Below are positions 1 to 6,654 of a DNA stretch of 6,941 nucleotides, piece after piece; positions within the stretch are counted from its first letter, which is position 1, and each line of letters opens with the position of its first letter. The translations under genes were made by a program, and so were the position numbers. This stretch comes from Caldilineaceae bacterium (GTDB lineage: Bacteria > Chloroflexota > Anaerolineae > Caldilineales > Caldilineaceae): positions 1 to 6,941 of the forward strand of contig JAAUPU010000147.1 in assembly GCA_012032975.1 (NCBI GenBank). The letters are read 5' to 3'. The notes beneath the pieces are model-generated. The model worked only from the letters and a program-made list of their open reading frames with translations, was not told where the DNA came from and made no database searches.

Positions 1-593
1 GCGCCCCGCTGCACCTCGCTGCGCGGCGAGATGTGCAACTCGTCGCCGACGATCTGCATGTCTCCGTCGTAACGGGCCAGCACCCGGCGCATGAAGGCGA
101 GGTCGCTTTCGTTCAACTGCACCTGCACGCCGACCGATTCCTGGAATGCGGTGATGACCGGGGTCAGGCCAAGCTGGCTGGCAAAGTTGCTGGCCAGGTC
201 CGCGACCGTCGTCTCGGTGTAGGTCTGGGTGCGTCGTTCCAGCCGCGCCTGCTGGAAGAGATCCTCGGCCAGCACCACCAGTTCCGGCGGCTGATCCTGT
301 TCGATCTCCAACTCCAGTGCGCTGATCGTGCCGCGGAAGATCTCGGTCGGACTGCTCTCGTCGCCTGCGAAAAGGGCGATCTTGGCGCCGAGCTTGAGAA
401 TTTCGTCATCCTCGAAAGCCAGGTCCGCGCTGCCGCGTACATCGCTGGCCACATTGCTCAGCCGCAGTTCCAGCGACGAAAGCCCGCCTTCCTGCTCGGC
501 CATCTGGAAGCTGAGCGCGAGTTCATTGACCAGCGCGTGCTGCTGGCTGTCGATCTGGATGGTCGGTCGTGCAGTGTAGGTCTCTGCTGGCAC
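1..593 (-). CDS. Phage late control gpD / VgrG-like baseplate hub protein (Afp8-like), 5' part
   Basis: This gene encodes the N-terminal 197 residues of a gpD-family hub protein (T4 gp27 / VgrG N-terminal fold). In contractile injection systems this protein trimerises at the baseplate centre and carries the spike. The frame starts at GTG (593-591) and stays open to the left edge. An in-frame TAG lies two codons upstream, so GTG is the only reasonable start, and AGGG at 605-602 sits 8 bases before it. The protein begins MPAETYTARPTIQID. Hub-like blocks follow: GGLSSLELRLSNVASDVRG (about residues 36-54), PTEIFRGTISALELE (about 81-95), PPELVVLAEDLFQQARLERR (about 100-119), and LNESDLAFMRRVLARYDGD (about 158-176). 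The last block is the signature of the family. It follows the 55-residue gene after 38 bases. The C-terminal half and any spike domain are outside the window. No frameshift is seen. The family call is firm; the Afp8 equivalence is by position and family. Confidence 0.93.
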   Translation of the reverse strand, partial: MPAETYTARPTIQIDSQQHALVNELALSFQMAEQEGGLSSLELRLSNVASDVRGSADLAFEDDEILKLGAKIALFAGDESSPTEIFRGTISALELEIEQDQPPELVVLAEDLFQQARLERRTQTYTETTVADLASNFASQLGLTPVITAFQESVGVQVQLNESDLAFMRRVLARYDGDMQIVGDELHISPRSEVQRG

Positions 594-601
594 AGTCTAT
601 G

Positions 602-605
602 CCCT
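602..605 (-). promoter_or_regulatory. Ribosome binding site deciding the GTG start of the hub gene
   Basis: AGGG on the minus strand lies 8 bases upstream of GTG at 593. Because TAG occurs in frame immediately upstream and the next internal ATG would cut away conserved hub sequence, this site supports the non-ATG start. Confidence 0.6.
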
Positions 606-631
606 GTCTGTCGATTGATTCAATGGCTGAT

Positions 632-799
632 TTAATCTGCCCTCAACCGCGCACGGCGCTCGTCAAGCTGGAGCAGTTGGCGGCGCATCATGTCCATCTG
701 CAGTTGGGCGGGCGGAGTGGCCTCGACTTCAGGCTCCTCCCGTTCGGGCCGTTCGCGTGGTTCGACTTCCGCGCTGATCTCTTCGATGAAAACCGGCAT
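632..799 (-). CDS. Small charged protein (55 aa) between the Afp7-like and hub genes
   Basis: The minus-strand frame from ATG at 799 to TAA at 634-632 encodes 55 residues. It begins MPVFIEEISAEVEPRERPER, has an acidic/proline-rich linker to about residue 31, and ends in an Arg/Leu-rich amphipathic stretch (MMRRQLLQLDERRARLRAD), probably a short helix. There is no signal peptide or membrane segment. A clear GGAG (809-806) lies 6 bases before the ATG and overlaps the end of the upstream gene, whose TAA ends only 3 bases away, so the two are probably translationally coupled. From memory, small proteins with this shape (MPxxIxE start, variable linker, short C-terminal helix) are common in eCIS loci, for example the DUF5908 group and the small Afp6 position. 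Membership is not proven here. A role as a baseplate or tube-end accessory subunit is inferred from position. Confidence 0.82.
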   Translation of the reverse strand: MPVFIEEISAEVEPRERPEREEPEVEATPPAQLQMDMMRRQLLQLDERRARLRAD

Positions 800-802
800 G
801 GC

Positions 803-1896
803 TTACTCCGTATCGAACTGGATTTTGCCGACCAGGGTCGCTTTGGCGCCCACATCGGCCTTGAGGGAGGCAGAGCCTTCGATCTTGGCCTGCCCGCCCA
901 GGCTGAAGGTCGCGCCGGCGTCGGTGGAAAGGCCGGGCATGGCCGGCGCGGGCAAGAGCTTGCTGGTGTCCAGCTTCACTTCCACGGGCAGAGAAACCTC
1001 GCTGCGCAGCCCATTGAATGCGCCAGCGTTGGCAGAAACGCCAAACGATGCGCCGCTGCCTGGGACAGTCGAAAAGCTTGCCCCCCCAGCCCCACCGCTA
1101 ATTCCAGAGGAAATCCCACCGCCGATGCCCGCACCGATGCCGCCTCCTACCCCGCCAGAAATTCCACCGCCCACGCCCACGCCGATACCGGCTCCGCCAC
1201 CTATTCCGATGCCGAAGCCAGCGCCGCCGCCAATGCCGGCGCTGCCGCTGGCAAATGCGACTGGCCCATTGAGTTTGACGCTGGCGCTGATGGTCAGCGG
1301 GCCGGTTGAGAAGCGCAGACTCTCCTGGTTGTTGCTGCCGGCGATGGCGCGCGCGGCCTTGGGATCGCCGGCGAGCTGGGCGGTTTTGGCCGGTCGAGCG
1401 CTGGACCGCCGGGCGTTTCCACATCTGCGTTGCGCGCTTGAGATGCCGAACTGGTATCGAAGACCTTGTCCTGGCTGGTGAGCGTGAGACTGACCGTCGA
1501 GCGCAATGGCACGCCGTTGGCCGCAAAGAAGTCGATGGTCTCCTTGTACGAATCGACCAGACCGCGAAACATGAAGGTGCCCCACTCGAAGTGGACGGTG
1601 GGCGGGGCCTTGGTTCTGGCGTCGGGCTTCATGAATGCGACGACCTTGGCCGTGTGGACGCGCACATCCTCGCCACTGTGGGTCGTGTCGAAGATCAACT
1701 CGGTTGAAAGCTGGCCGCTGGTCTGGCTGACATATTGTTGCTTGCTCTTTCCACTGCCCGCTTTGAGCGTGTTCTTGACCGTGTATTGGAGCGATGCCGG
1801 GTTGAAGTGGACCTTGAAGCCGCTGCCCGCCATCATCTTCTGTGGTTGGCCGGGGTCGGCGATGCCGAGTTGTGCTTTGGAAATTGGATCGGGCAT
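803..1896 (-). CDS. Afp7-like CIS tube-end protein with glycine-rich insert; one apparent frameshift
   Basis: This encodes a protein of about 364 residues once a one-base deletion at about 1383-1393 is allowed. It starts at ATG 1896, with GAAGG (1906-1902) 5 bases upstream and the tube 2 stop 11 bases away, and ends at TAA 805-803. Residues 1-150 look like the N-terminal domain of the CIS tube / Afp7 family: GFKVHFNPASLQYTVKNTL, then LSTELIFDTTHSGEDVR, then HFEWGTFMFRGLVDSYKETI and LTLTSQDK. Family members usually end in a LysM domain; I see none here. Instead residues about 214-271 are almost all Gly with Ile, Ala, Val and Phe, and a roughly 90-residue segment of alternating polar and hydrophobic residues follows (SEVSLPVEVKLDTSKLLPAP and onward). 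The likely role is joining the tube to the baseplate hub. The family assignment of the N-terminus is fairly sure; the function of the tail is unknown. Confidence 0.85.
806..809 (-). promoter_or_regulatory. Ribosome binding site of the 55-residue gene
   Basis: GGAG on the minus strand lies inside the last codons of the Afp7-like gene and 6 bases before the ATG at 799. It is a main reason for accepting this short gene as real. Confidence 0.7.
1084..1255 (-). repeat. DNA encoding the glycine-rich repetitive segment
   Basis: The coding strand gives an imperfect run of about ten-residue units such as GIGGGAGFGI, GIGGGAGIGV and GVGGGISGGV. Synonymous positions differ between units, so this is a protein-level repeat rather than a fresh DNA slippage product. 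On the plus strand it reads as a false proline-rich ORF. Confidence 0.8.
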
Positions 1897-1907
1897 GGAA
1901 ACCTTCG

Positions 1908-2390
1908 CTATGCTCGTTCGAGTGTGAGACCTTCGTGGGCGAGATGCAGCTCTTCAATGCCCACTTCGCCGGCCGTGGCATTGAGGTCAGGTGATTTAAA
2001 CTTGACCGGCAGCGTGTTGAGCAGCGTCCAGGTCAAGCGGGGTTTGCCCGCTCCGTCCATGAGCCGAATGGTGACGTTGAGCCGATAGGCGTATGCGCCC
2101 TGGCGGTTGACCAGTTCAAACCATTGCCAGAGATGGCGGGCATCGGTGATGCCCCGTTTGAGGATCACCGTGGCAAAGGTCACCTGGCCGCTGCGTTGGG
2201 CCGCGCCATAGTTACGCCCACCCTCTTTGATCACCTTAGGCTCCATGGTCGCCTCCAGCCCGGTGCATTCGGAGAAGGCGCCCCGGCACAGCGGGATCGC
2301 AGAGCCTGCGCCGCCGCCGAGGGGGACTTCGGTAAACTCCACCTCGAAGCGGAAAACGTGTAGCGGATCGAGCAGAATCTCGTTTGCCAT
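1908..2390 (-). CDS. Phage tail tube protein 2 (T4 gp19-like, Afp5-like)
   Basis: An intact frame of 160 residues starts at ATG 2390, 18 bases after the sheath 2 stop, and ends at TAG 1910-1908. It belongs to the T4 gp19-like tube family: an N-terminal strand (HVFRFEVEFTEVPLG), the conserved loop FSECTGLEATMEPKVIKEGG (about residues 39-58), VTFATVILKRGITDARHLWQW (about 70-90), and a C-terminal GEVGIEELHLAHEGLTLE ending. The family forms hexameric rings that stack into the inner tube. Compared with tube 1 it is 13 residues longer, with a Gly-rich loop near residues 25-29. In Afp-type systems the second tube protein following the last sheath gene is the ring nearest the baseplate, which is the inferred role here. 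The Shine-Dalgarno is not strong: a GGGAGGG stretch lies rather far upstream. No frameshift is seen. Confidence 0.93.
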   Translation of the reverse strand: MANEILLDPLHVFRFEVEFTEVPLGGGAGSAIPLCRGAFSECTGLEATMEPKVIKEGGRNYGAAQRSGQVTFATVILKRGITDARHLWQWFELVNRQGAYAYRLNVTIRLMDGAGKPRLTWTLLNTLPVKFKSPDLNATAGEVGIEELHLAHEGLTLERA

Positions 2391-2408
2391 CGCCCTGTCT
2401 GCCCTCCC

Positions 2409-3950
2409 CTACCGCTGCATCGAGAGCGACGCGCCGCCGCCTTCATCCAGAGCCAGCACCACCGTGATCGCTTCCACCGTGGCCGCGGGGTCGATGCGCA
2501 CGTGCGCGATGACGCGTCCATTGTCGATGTCGTTTTGGGTCATGGTGCTGCGGTCGCAGCGAACAGAGTAGGCTTGTTCGGCAGATGCGCCTCGCAGTGC
2601 GCCGGCGCTGCGAAAGCCATCCAGCAGCCAGCGCAACTGGTCGCGGACCTGCCCCCAGAGCCGTTCGCCCGAATTCTCGAAGAGCAGATCTTCGCCAACC
2701 CGCCGCGCCGCAGCCACGAGGATCGCCATCAACCGGTTGACCGGGGCTTGGCGGTAGGCGCTCTGCAGACTGGTGGTCACGTCGGAAAAAAGTTGGAAGC
2801 CGCCGGGTGTCTGCACGAACAGCGAAACCCGTTGGCCGAGGGTGTCGATCTGCTCTCGGCGCAGCGCCGGTCTCAATTGGTGAACGTCCATGACCGGCAG
2901 GCCCGCGCTGCTTCGAAATGCGCTTCGCTCTAGACCAGATCTCGCCAGCAGCCCGGCCAGCAGGCCATCGGGCGCGGCCAAGCCTTGTGGCAGATCTGCA
3001 GACCCCGCCGTGCGCACCCACGGATAGGCCAACTGCACAAAGGCCGACGCCATGCCCGCGGGCAATTCTGCGCTGGACTCTTGCGGTCTGTGGCTCAACG
3101 GCTGACCCGGCAGCGCGTCGAGATAGCCGAGCAAGTCGTACTCTGGCCCGGAACTCGCTACGGGCATGGGCAGGGCTGGCGACCAGTTGCACCTCGCGTT
3201 GGGCGCGGCTCAGGAAACGGGCGCAAACGCCGACCGACTTGCACCAGACGATGTAACCCTGTTCGTCGGCATGGGGCGCTTCAACTCGGCAAACCGGGCT
3301 GTCCGCTGGCGCGGGTGGCGCCTCCTCCGAACACTCGACGAATTGCTCCTTCAGCGCCGGCAGCTCGACGATGGGGTCGATGGACGTCTCTGGGCTGCGC
3401 ACGATGTCGGGTAGGTCTGGCAAAACGAGAAAGGAGACATCGGTCAACCCAAAAAGCTGGCCCACGCCTTGCCAACTTGCCGGATCGACCGCGCTGGCTG
3501 AGACGACGCCCTGGCCAAAGCCCGGCAGGAGCGCATCGATCCGCGCATTCATACGCACACTGCGATCCCCGCTCTGGTCGAGATAGGGCCAGGGGTCGCC
3601 CACGCGCACGACGTAACACTTGCGCCCGCCCTGTGCAAAAAGGAACGCACAGCCAGACCCAGGTAGGTTGGCATTTGCACCCCGCCGGTTGCCAGCAGCC
3701 GTTGCTCCCACGCAAAGAGCCGATCGAAGATCTCCCACGTGTCGATGGGCGTCGGCAAGTTCAGCAGGTTGCTCTCCGTCTGTGGCGAGGTCAGCCAGCG
3801 GCGTTCGGTTAGCCAGACCGCGATCTCTGGTGGCAGCGCCGTCTCCCGACGACCGACAAAACCGATGAAGCAGGCGATGTCAGTGCGGTTGGGATCGCTG
3901 ATCACTCTTGGCGGCTGGTCTTCAAAACGCAGGCCAAAATTGGCTGTCAT
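2409..3950 (-). CDS. Divergent tail sheath protein 2 (Afp2/3/4-like); two apparent frameshifts
   Basis: After correcting two one-base indels (one base short at A5 3637-3641, one extra at about 3168-3175), this reads as one protein of 513 residues from ATG 3950 to TAG 2411-2409. The start MTANFGLRFEDQPPR is chosen because GAGGAA (3965-3960) lies 9 bases upstream; the longer frame to 4040 lacks such support. The N-terminal block (TDIACFIGFVGRRE) resembles the sheath opening of this family. After the first break comes FAQGGRKCYVVRVGDP, matching the sheath 'FF..GG..cYvVRv' motif. The C-terminus carries NSGERLWGQVRDQLRWLLDG and AYSVRCDRSTMTQNDIDNGR, the region that joins the contractile core. It lies between two tube genes, which suggests a specialised ring at one end of the particle rather than the bulk sheath. 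The sheath identity is firm; the position in the particle is inferred. Confidence 0.88.
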
Positions 3951-4171
3951 GGCGGAGATTTCCTCGGCGGAGACATTGTTCGTTCGATCCGATGAAACGT
4001 GAGGCGTGGTGCGCGCAGCAACGTACGTACTACGCTTCACGCACTCGTCTTACCCAATGGCTGAATCAACAGCTACGCATGATGAGAGGAGGGGGTGAGC
4101 CTGGATCGTCAACCCGTCGTCCCATCATCTTCTCAGGAACCCCTCATCCTTGGCCCGGCGCCTGGTATTGC
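3951..4171 (-). other. Intergenic gap between tube 1 and sheath 2
   Basis: These 221 bases hold no convincing gene. GATGAG (4081-4086) and CTCATC (4143-4148) could pair across a long loop, and a short self-complementary ACGTACGT lies near 4021. I see no T-run typical of an intrinsic terminator and no clear promoter hexamers. The last bases carry the sheath 2 ribosome binding site. Confidence 0.5.
3960..3965 (-). promoter_or_regulatory. Ribosome binding site deciding the sheath 2 start
   Basis: GAGGAA on the minus strand lies 9 bases before ATG 3950. It favours this ATG over the upstream in-frame ATG at 4040, which would add 30 residues with no sheath-like character. Confidence 0.6.
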
Positions 4172-4615
4172 CTACGCATCGATCTCAAAGCCCTCGGCGG
4201 CCAGCACCATCTCTTCGATGGCCACGTCTTCTGCGCCCTTGCCGGTGAGGGTAGGGCCTTTGTAGGACTTGGGCACCGCGTTGCGCAGCAGCCAGCTCTG
4301 CACCGGCCTGCGTTCCTCATCCAGCAGGGTAATGCGCACATTCATCTTGACGGCGGGTCCGCCGGTGTACGCAGCCTTGATCCACTCCCAGACTGTCTTG
4401 GAGTTGATCACCCCCCGCTTGATGGTTGTGTCCGAGGGCTTGTGCATGCCCACGACTTTGCGGACATGATTTTCCGGGTCGTTGCCGTTGCGATACTCGG
4501 CGACGGTGAACTCGACGCCCAGCCCGGAGACTTCGGAGAAGCCGCCGAATGCCTCGGCGTTGTTGAAGGAGACGAGATAGTTAAACGCGCTGTATGGCAT
4601 GTCTCGATTTGGCAT
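4172..4615 (-). CDS. Phage tail tube protein 1 (T4 gp19-like, Afp1-like)
   Basis: An intact 147-residue frame starts at ATG 4615, with GAGG (4625-4622) 6 bases upstream. It is the usual length for the T4 gp19-like family. Visible blocks are FNYLVSFNNAEAFGGFSEVS (about residues 10-29), EYRNGNDPENHVRKVVGMHK (about 40-59), the strongly conserved TIKRGVINSKTVWEWIKAAY (about 64-83), and the C-terminal AEDVAIEEMVLAAEGFEIDA. This is the major inner-tube subunit: hexameric rings stack inside the sheath and define the channel that is driven into the target. The gene directly follows sheath 1, and the two products are needed in equal numbers in the assembled particle. An internal methionine (residue 6) is a less likely start because the ribosome binding site spacing fits the first ATG. 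Confidence 0.96.
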   Translation of the reverse strand: MPNRDMPYSAFNYLVSFNNAEAFGGFSEVSGLGVEFTVAEYRNGNDPENHVRKVVGMHKPSDTTIKRGVINSKTVWEWIKAAYTGGPAVKMNVRITLLDEERRPVQSWLLRNAVPKSYKGPTLTGKGAEDVAIEEMVLAAEGFEIDA

Positions 4616-4618
4616 GAT

Positions 4619-4663
4619 TTACCTCGGTTCAAGAGTCAAAGTTTGGCGTGAGCAATCGGTCAT
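4619..4663 (-). other. Possible 14-codon minicistron between sheath 1 and tube 1
   Basis: ATG at 4663-4661 is preceded by AGGAGA, which overlaps the sheath 1 TAG stop and has about 4 bases of spacing. The frame MTDCSRQTLTLEPR ends at TAA 4621-4619, right beside the tube 1 ribosome binding site. It could be a translated leader that couples sheath and tube translation, or a chance ORF behind a stray Shine-Dalgarno. It overlaps no other gene. Confidence 0.3.
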
Positions 4664-4671
4664 GGTCTCTC

Positions 4672-6446
4672 CTATGACCGTGCGTCGGCGGTCTTTTGGC
4701 CGATGCGGAAGATGACAAACTCGGCGGGTTTGAGTACCGCCACGCCGATCTCGCAGATCAAACGGCCGTTGTCCAAGTCGTTCTGGGTCATGGTGCTGCG
4801 GTCGCAGCGCACGAAATAGGCCTCTTCGGGCGTGCTGCCGAGCAGTGCACCGCTGCGCCATTCGTTAAAAAGGAAGTCGGAGACTGCACCGCGGATCGCG
4901 GCCCAGAGCCGTTCTCCGTTGGGTTCGAAGACCGCCCACTGGGTGGAACGGTCGATGGAGCGCTCCAGATAGTTGAAGTAGCGGCGAACGTTGACATATT
5001 TCCAGAGCGGCTCCGACGAGACCGTGCGCGCGCCCCCAAACCCGGTTGCCTCGCCCAAAGAAGTAGCGCAGGCAGTTGATGCCCTGTGGGTTGAGGATCT
5101 CTTGTTGGTTGTGGTTGACCTCGCGCGAGAAGCGCAGCGCACCCAGCACGACCTCGTTGGCAGGCGCCTTCCAGACCCCGTTGAGCGCATCGTTGCGGGC
5201 ATAGATGCCGCAGATCGCACCCGACGGCGGCACCGTGATCTCCTTGGGGATCAGTTCGTTGTCGGGCGATGCCAGCGGGTTGTCGACCACCAGCCACGGA
5301 TAATAGAAGGCCGCGTGGGAAGAGTCTACGACGCTGCGAGTGGTCTGGACAGAAGCCTGGTCGTCGTTGGGGCCGCAGTCGAGAACGGCGATGCGATACT
5401 TGGCGCGCACATCGACATGGGCGAGCAGTGCGTTCTGCACCGCCGCGGCGCTGCTGGCTGTCAGGGCCGAATAGCCGGGCGCGGCCACGATGGAGATGTC
5501 GTCGATCTCCTCCAGCCGTCCCAGCGCCTCCGAATAGGCCGATGCATTGGGATCTGCGGCGTCGTTGTTGATGGTGGCGACCGGCGCTGCGCCATCGTTG
5601 CCGCCAGTCAACGCAAAGCGGTTGGCGGCGCCCCCAGAGAAGAAGCCATTGCGCAGCGCCAACGCGCTGACATTGTTGCGGATAGACAAAAAGTAGGGGT
5701 TTGCCACGGCGTCCGAGCGTCGCGTTGGCGTCTGGCTGAGTACCGAACGGATTGAGCGCGGGTGGTCGGCGGCAAAGCCCAGATCCTCCTGAATGATCAC
5801 GCTGCCGTCAGCATCTTCGGATTCCACAGTCACCAGATGCAGGCGGACATTGCTGGTCAACCCGGCGGCCAGGTCGAGCGGCGTGGCTGCGTCCAGGGTG
5901 GTCGCATTGAGCCACGCTGCCCCCACCTTTTGGAAGAACTGGGCAGGGTCGTTGGCATTGACGCCGGCCATGCTCATGAGTGAGCCGGTGGCGCGCCGCC
6001 CAGTGTGACCGCGCTGGCGGGCAACTGTTTCTCGCTGACGCGCACCACGCCGAGATAACCCGAACCAGGCGCCATCGCCACAAATCTCGCCTCGTTGTCA
6101 TCGTCATCGACCACAAAAGCCGACTGCGCGATGCCGCTGTTATCCGCGCGCGCGCCACAAACGTCCGCACGATGTAGAGCCGTGCGCCGCCGTTGTTGAA
6201 AAAGGCGCGCACGGCGTGGGCCATGTAATTCGGCGTCGTCTGCCCGGCGCCAAAGGAAAGATCGCCGTAGCCGCCAAAGATGCGGGCATATTCGCCAAAG
6301 CTGGTCACCAGTTCCGGCGATTGGTTGAGAGGCCCCTTGCGCGTCGAGCCGACAAACGCGGTCGTGCTTGTACTCACCCCCTCGATGGATGGGGGTCGAA
6401 AGCTGACTTCCTCGACGATGACGCCGGGCGCTAGATATTCGGGCAT
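4672..6446 (-). CDS. Main contractile tail sheath protein 1; three apparent frameshifts
   Basis: This encodes a protein of about 591 residues once three indels are corrected: one base short at 6145-6155, one short at about 5989-6001, and one extra in C5 at 5033-5037. It starts at ATG 6446 with AAGGAG (6460-6455) 8 bases upstream, and ends at TAG 4674-4672. The opening MPEYLAPGVIVEEVSFRP, then STTAFVGSTRKGP and AFFNNGGARLYIVRTF (about residues 80-96), are classic tail-sheath features. The C-terminal third has RVWGARTVSSEPLWKYVNVR, QWAVFEPNGERLWAAIRG, EEAYFVRCDRSTMTQNDLDN and KPAEFVIFRIGQK, the conserved core used for handshake contacts between sheath rings. The family forms the contracting outer tube. 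Every segment is conserved and free of stops, so I annotate one gene and treat the breaks as likely errors. If they are real, the product would stop after about 150 residues at most and no working sheath 1 would be made. Confidence 0.93.
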
Positions 6447-6454
6447 CGGGATCA

Positions 6455-6460
6455 CTCCTT
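6455..6460 (-). promoter_or_regulatory. Strong ribosome binding site of sheath 1
   Basis: AAGGAG on the minus strand lies 8 bases before ATG 6446. It is the best Shine-Dalgarno match in the window, in keeping with a subunit needed in many copies. It rules out the longer in-frame start further upstream at 6566. Confidence 0.8.
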
Positions 6461-6590
6461 CTTGTGCATAGTCGAAATTGCGTTCGGACGAAACGGGTTC
6501 TGTGACGGGTGAAGCGGCTGAATGCGATTTTCCCAGGTGCGTGGCGCGTTCGCTGGTACACACCACGTTCTACGCACGACGAAATCTGTC

Positions 6591-6611
6591 GCAGTGCTTG
6601 CGCCGCACTGC
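6591..6611. repeat. Perfect 7-bp inverted repeat (hairpin)
   Basis: GCAGTGC (6591-6597) and GCACTGC (6605-6611) are perfect reverse complements across a 7-base loop. In the minus-strand transcript the hairpin lies about 44 bases after the stop of the upstream gene. No U-run follows, so it is a poor intrinsic terminator. It may be an mRNA-processing or stabilising stem, or chance in GC-rich DNA. Confidence 0.45.
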
Positions 6612-6654
6612 ACTGGCAGATCGATCACGCCGTCGCGAGCTGGCAGTGTCAATC

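Larger units (their letters stand above)
6447..6654 (-). other. Intergenic gap upstream of sheath 1
   Basis: No gene is supported in these 208 bases. The minus-strand frame is open across much of it, but the reading has no sheath character. The gap holds a hairpin (6591-6611) and the sheath 1 ribosome binding site. A TTGACA-like hexamer (6653-6648) has no good -10 partner. The gap could be the 5' untranslated leader of the sheath message. Confidence 0.5.

Noticed and set aside
33..1309. Long plus-strand frames of 200-263 residues over the left part of the window
   Set aside because: They are shadows opposite the hub, small-protein and Afp7-like genes. They show high-GC mirror composition, no family motifs and no ribosome binding sites, while the minus strand carries recognisable conserved domains.
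690..1481. Proline-rich plus-strand ORF that looks like a PPxP repeat protein
   Set aside because: It is the reverse complement of the glycine-rich coding segment; Gly codons (GGN) read as Pro (CCN) on the other strand.
3223..3333. Four cysteines within about 37 residues of sheath 2 (about residues 207-243) as a metal site
   Set aside because: The spacing (13, 15 and 5 residues between them) fits no metal-binding motif I know, and cysteines are scattered elsewhere in both sheaths.
4081..4148. GATGAG / CTCATC inverted repeat as a terminator after tube 1
   Set aside because: The stem is only 6 bp with a loop of more than 50 bases and there is no T-run.
4040..4165. Upstream in-frame start of sheath 2 at 4040
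   Set aside because: It adds 30 residues lacking sheath features and has no ribosome binding site; the ATG at 3950 has both.
4991..5755. 254-residue plus-strand ORF
   Set aside because: It lies antisense to strongly conserved sheath 1 sequence and has no recognisable domain.
4672..6446. Programmed ribosomal frameshifting in sheath 1
   Set aside because: Three shifts of mixed sign, at plain GC runs and a G5 tract without a slippery heptamer and pseudoknot, are not how known programmed sites look. Other genes in the window show the same kind of indel.
6648..6653. TTGACA hexamer as a -35 promoter element for sheath 1
   Set aside because: It directly overlaps the end of the upstream gene region and no AT-rich -10 hexamer lies at 16-18 bases; one hexamer alone is expected by chance.
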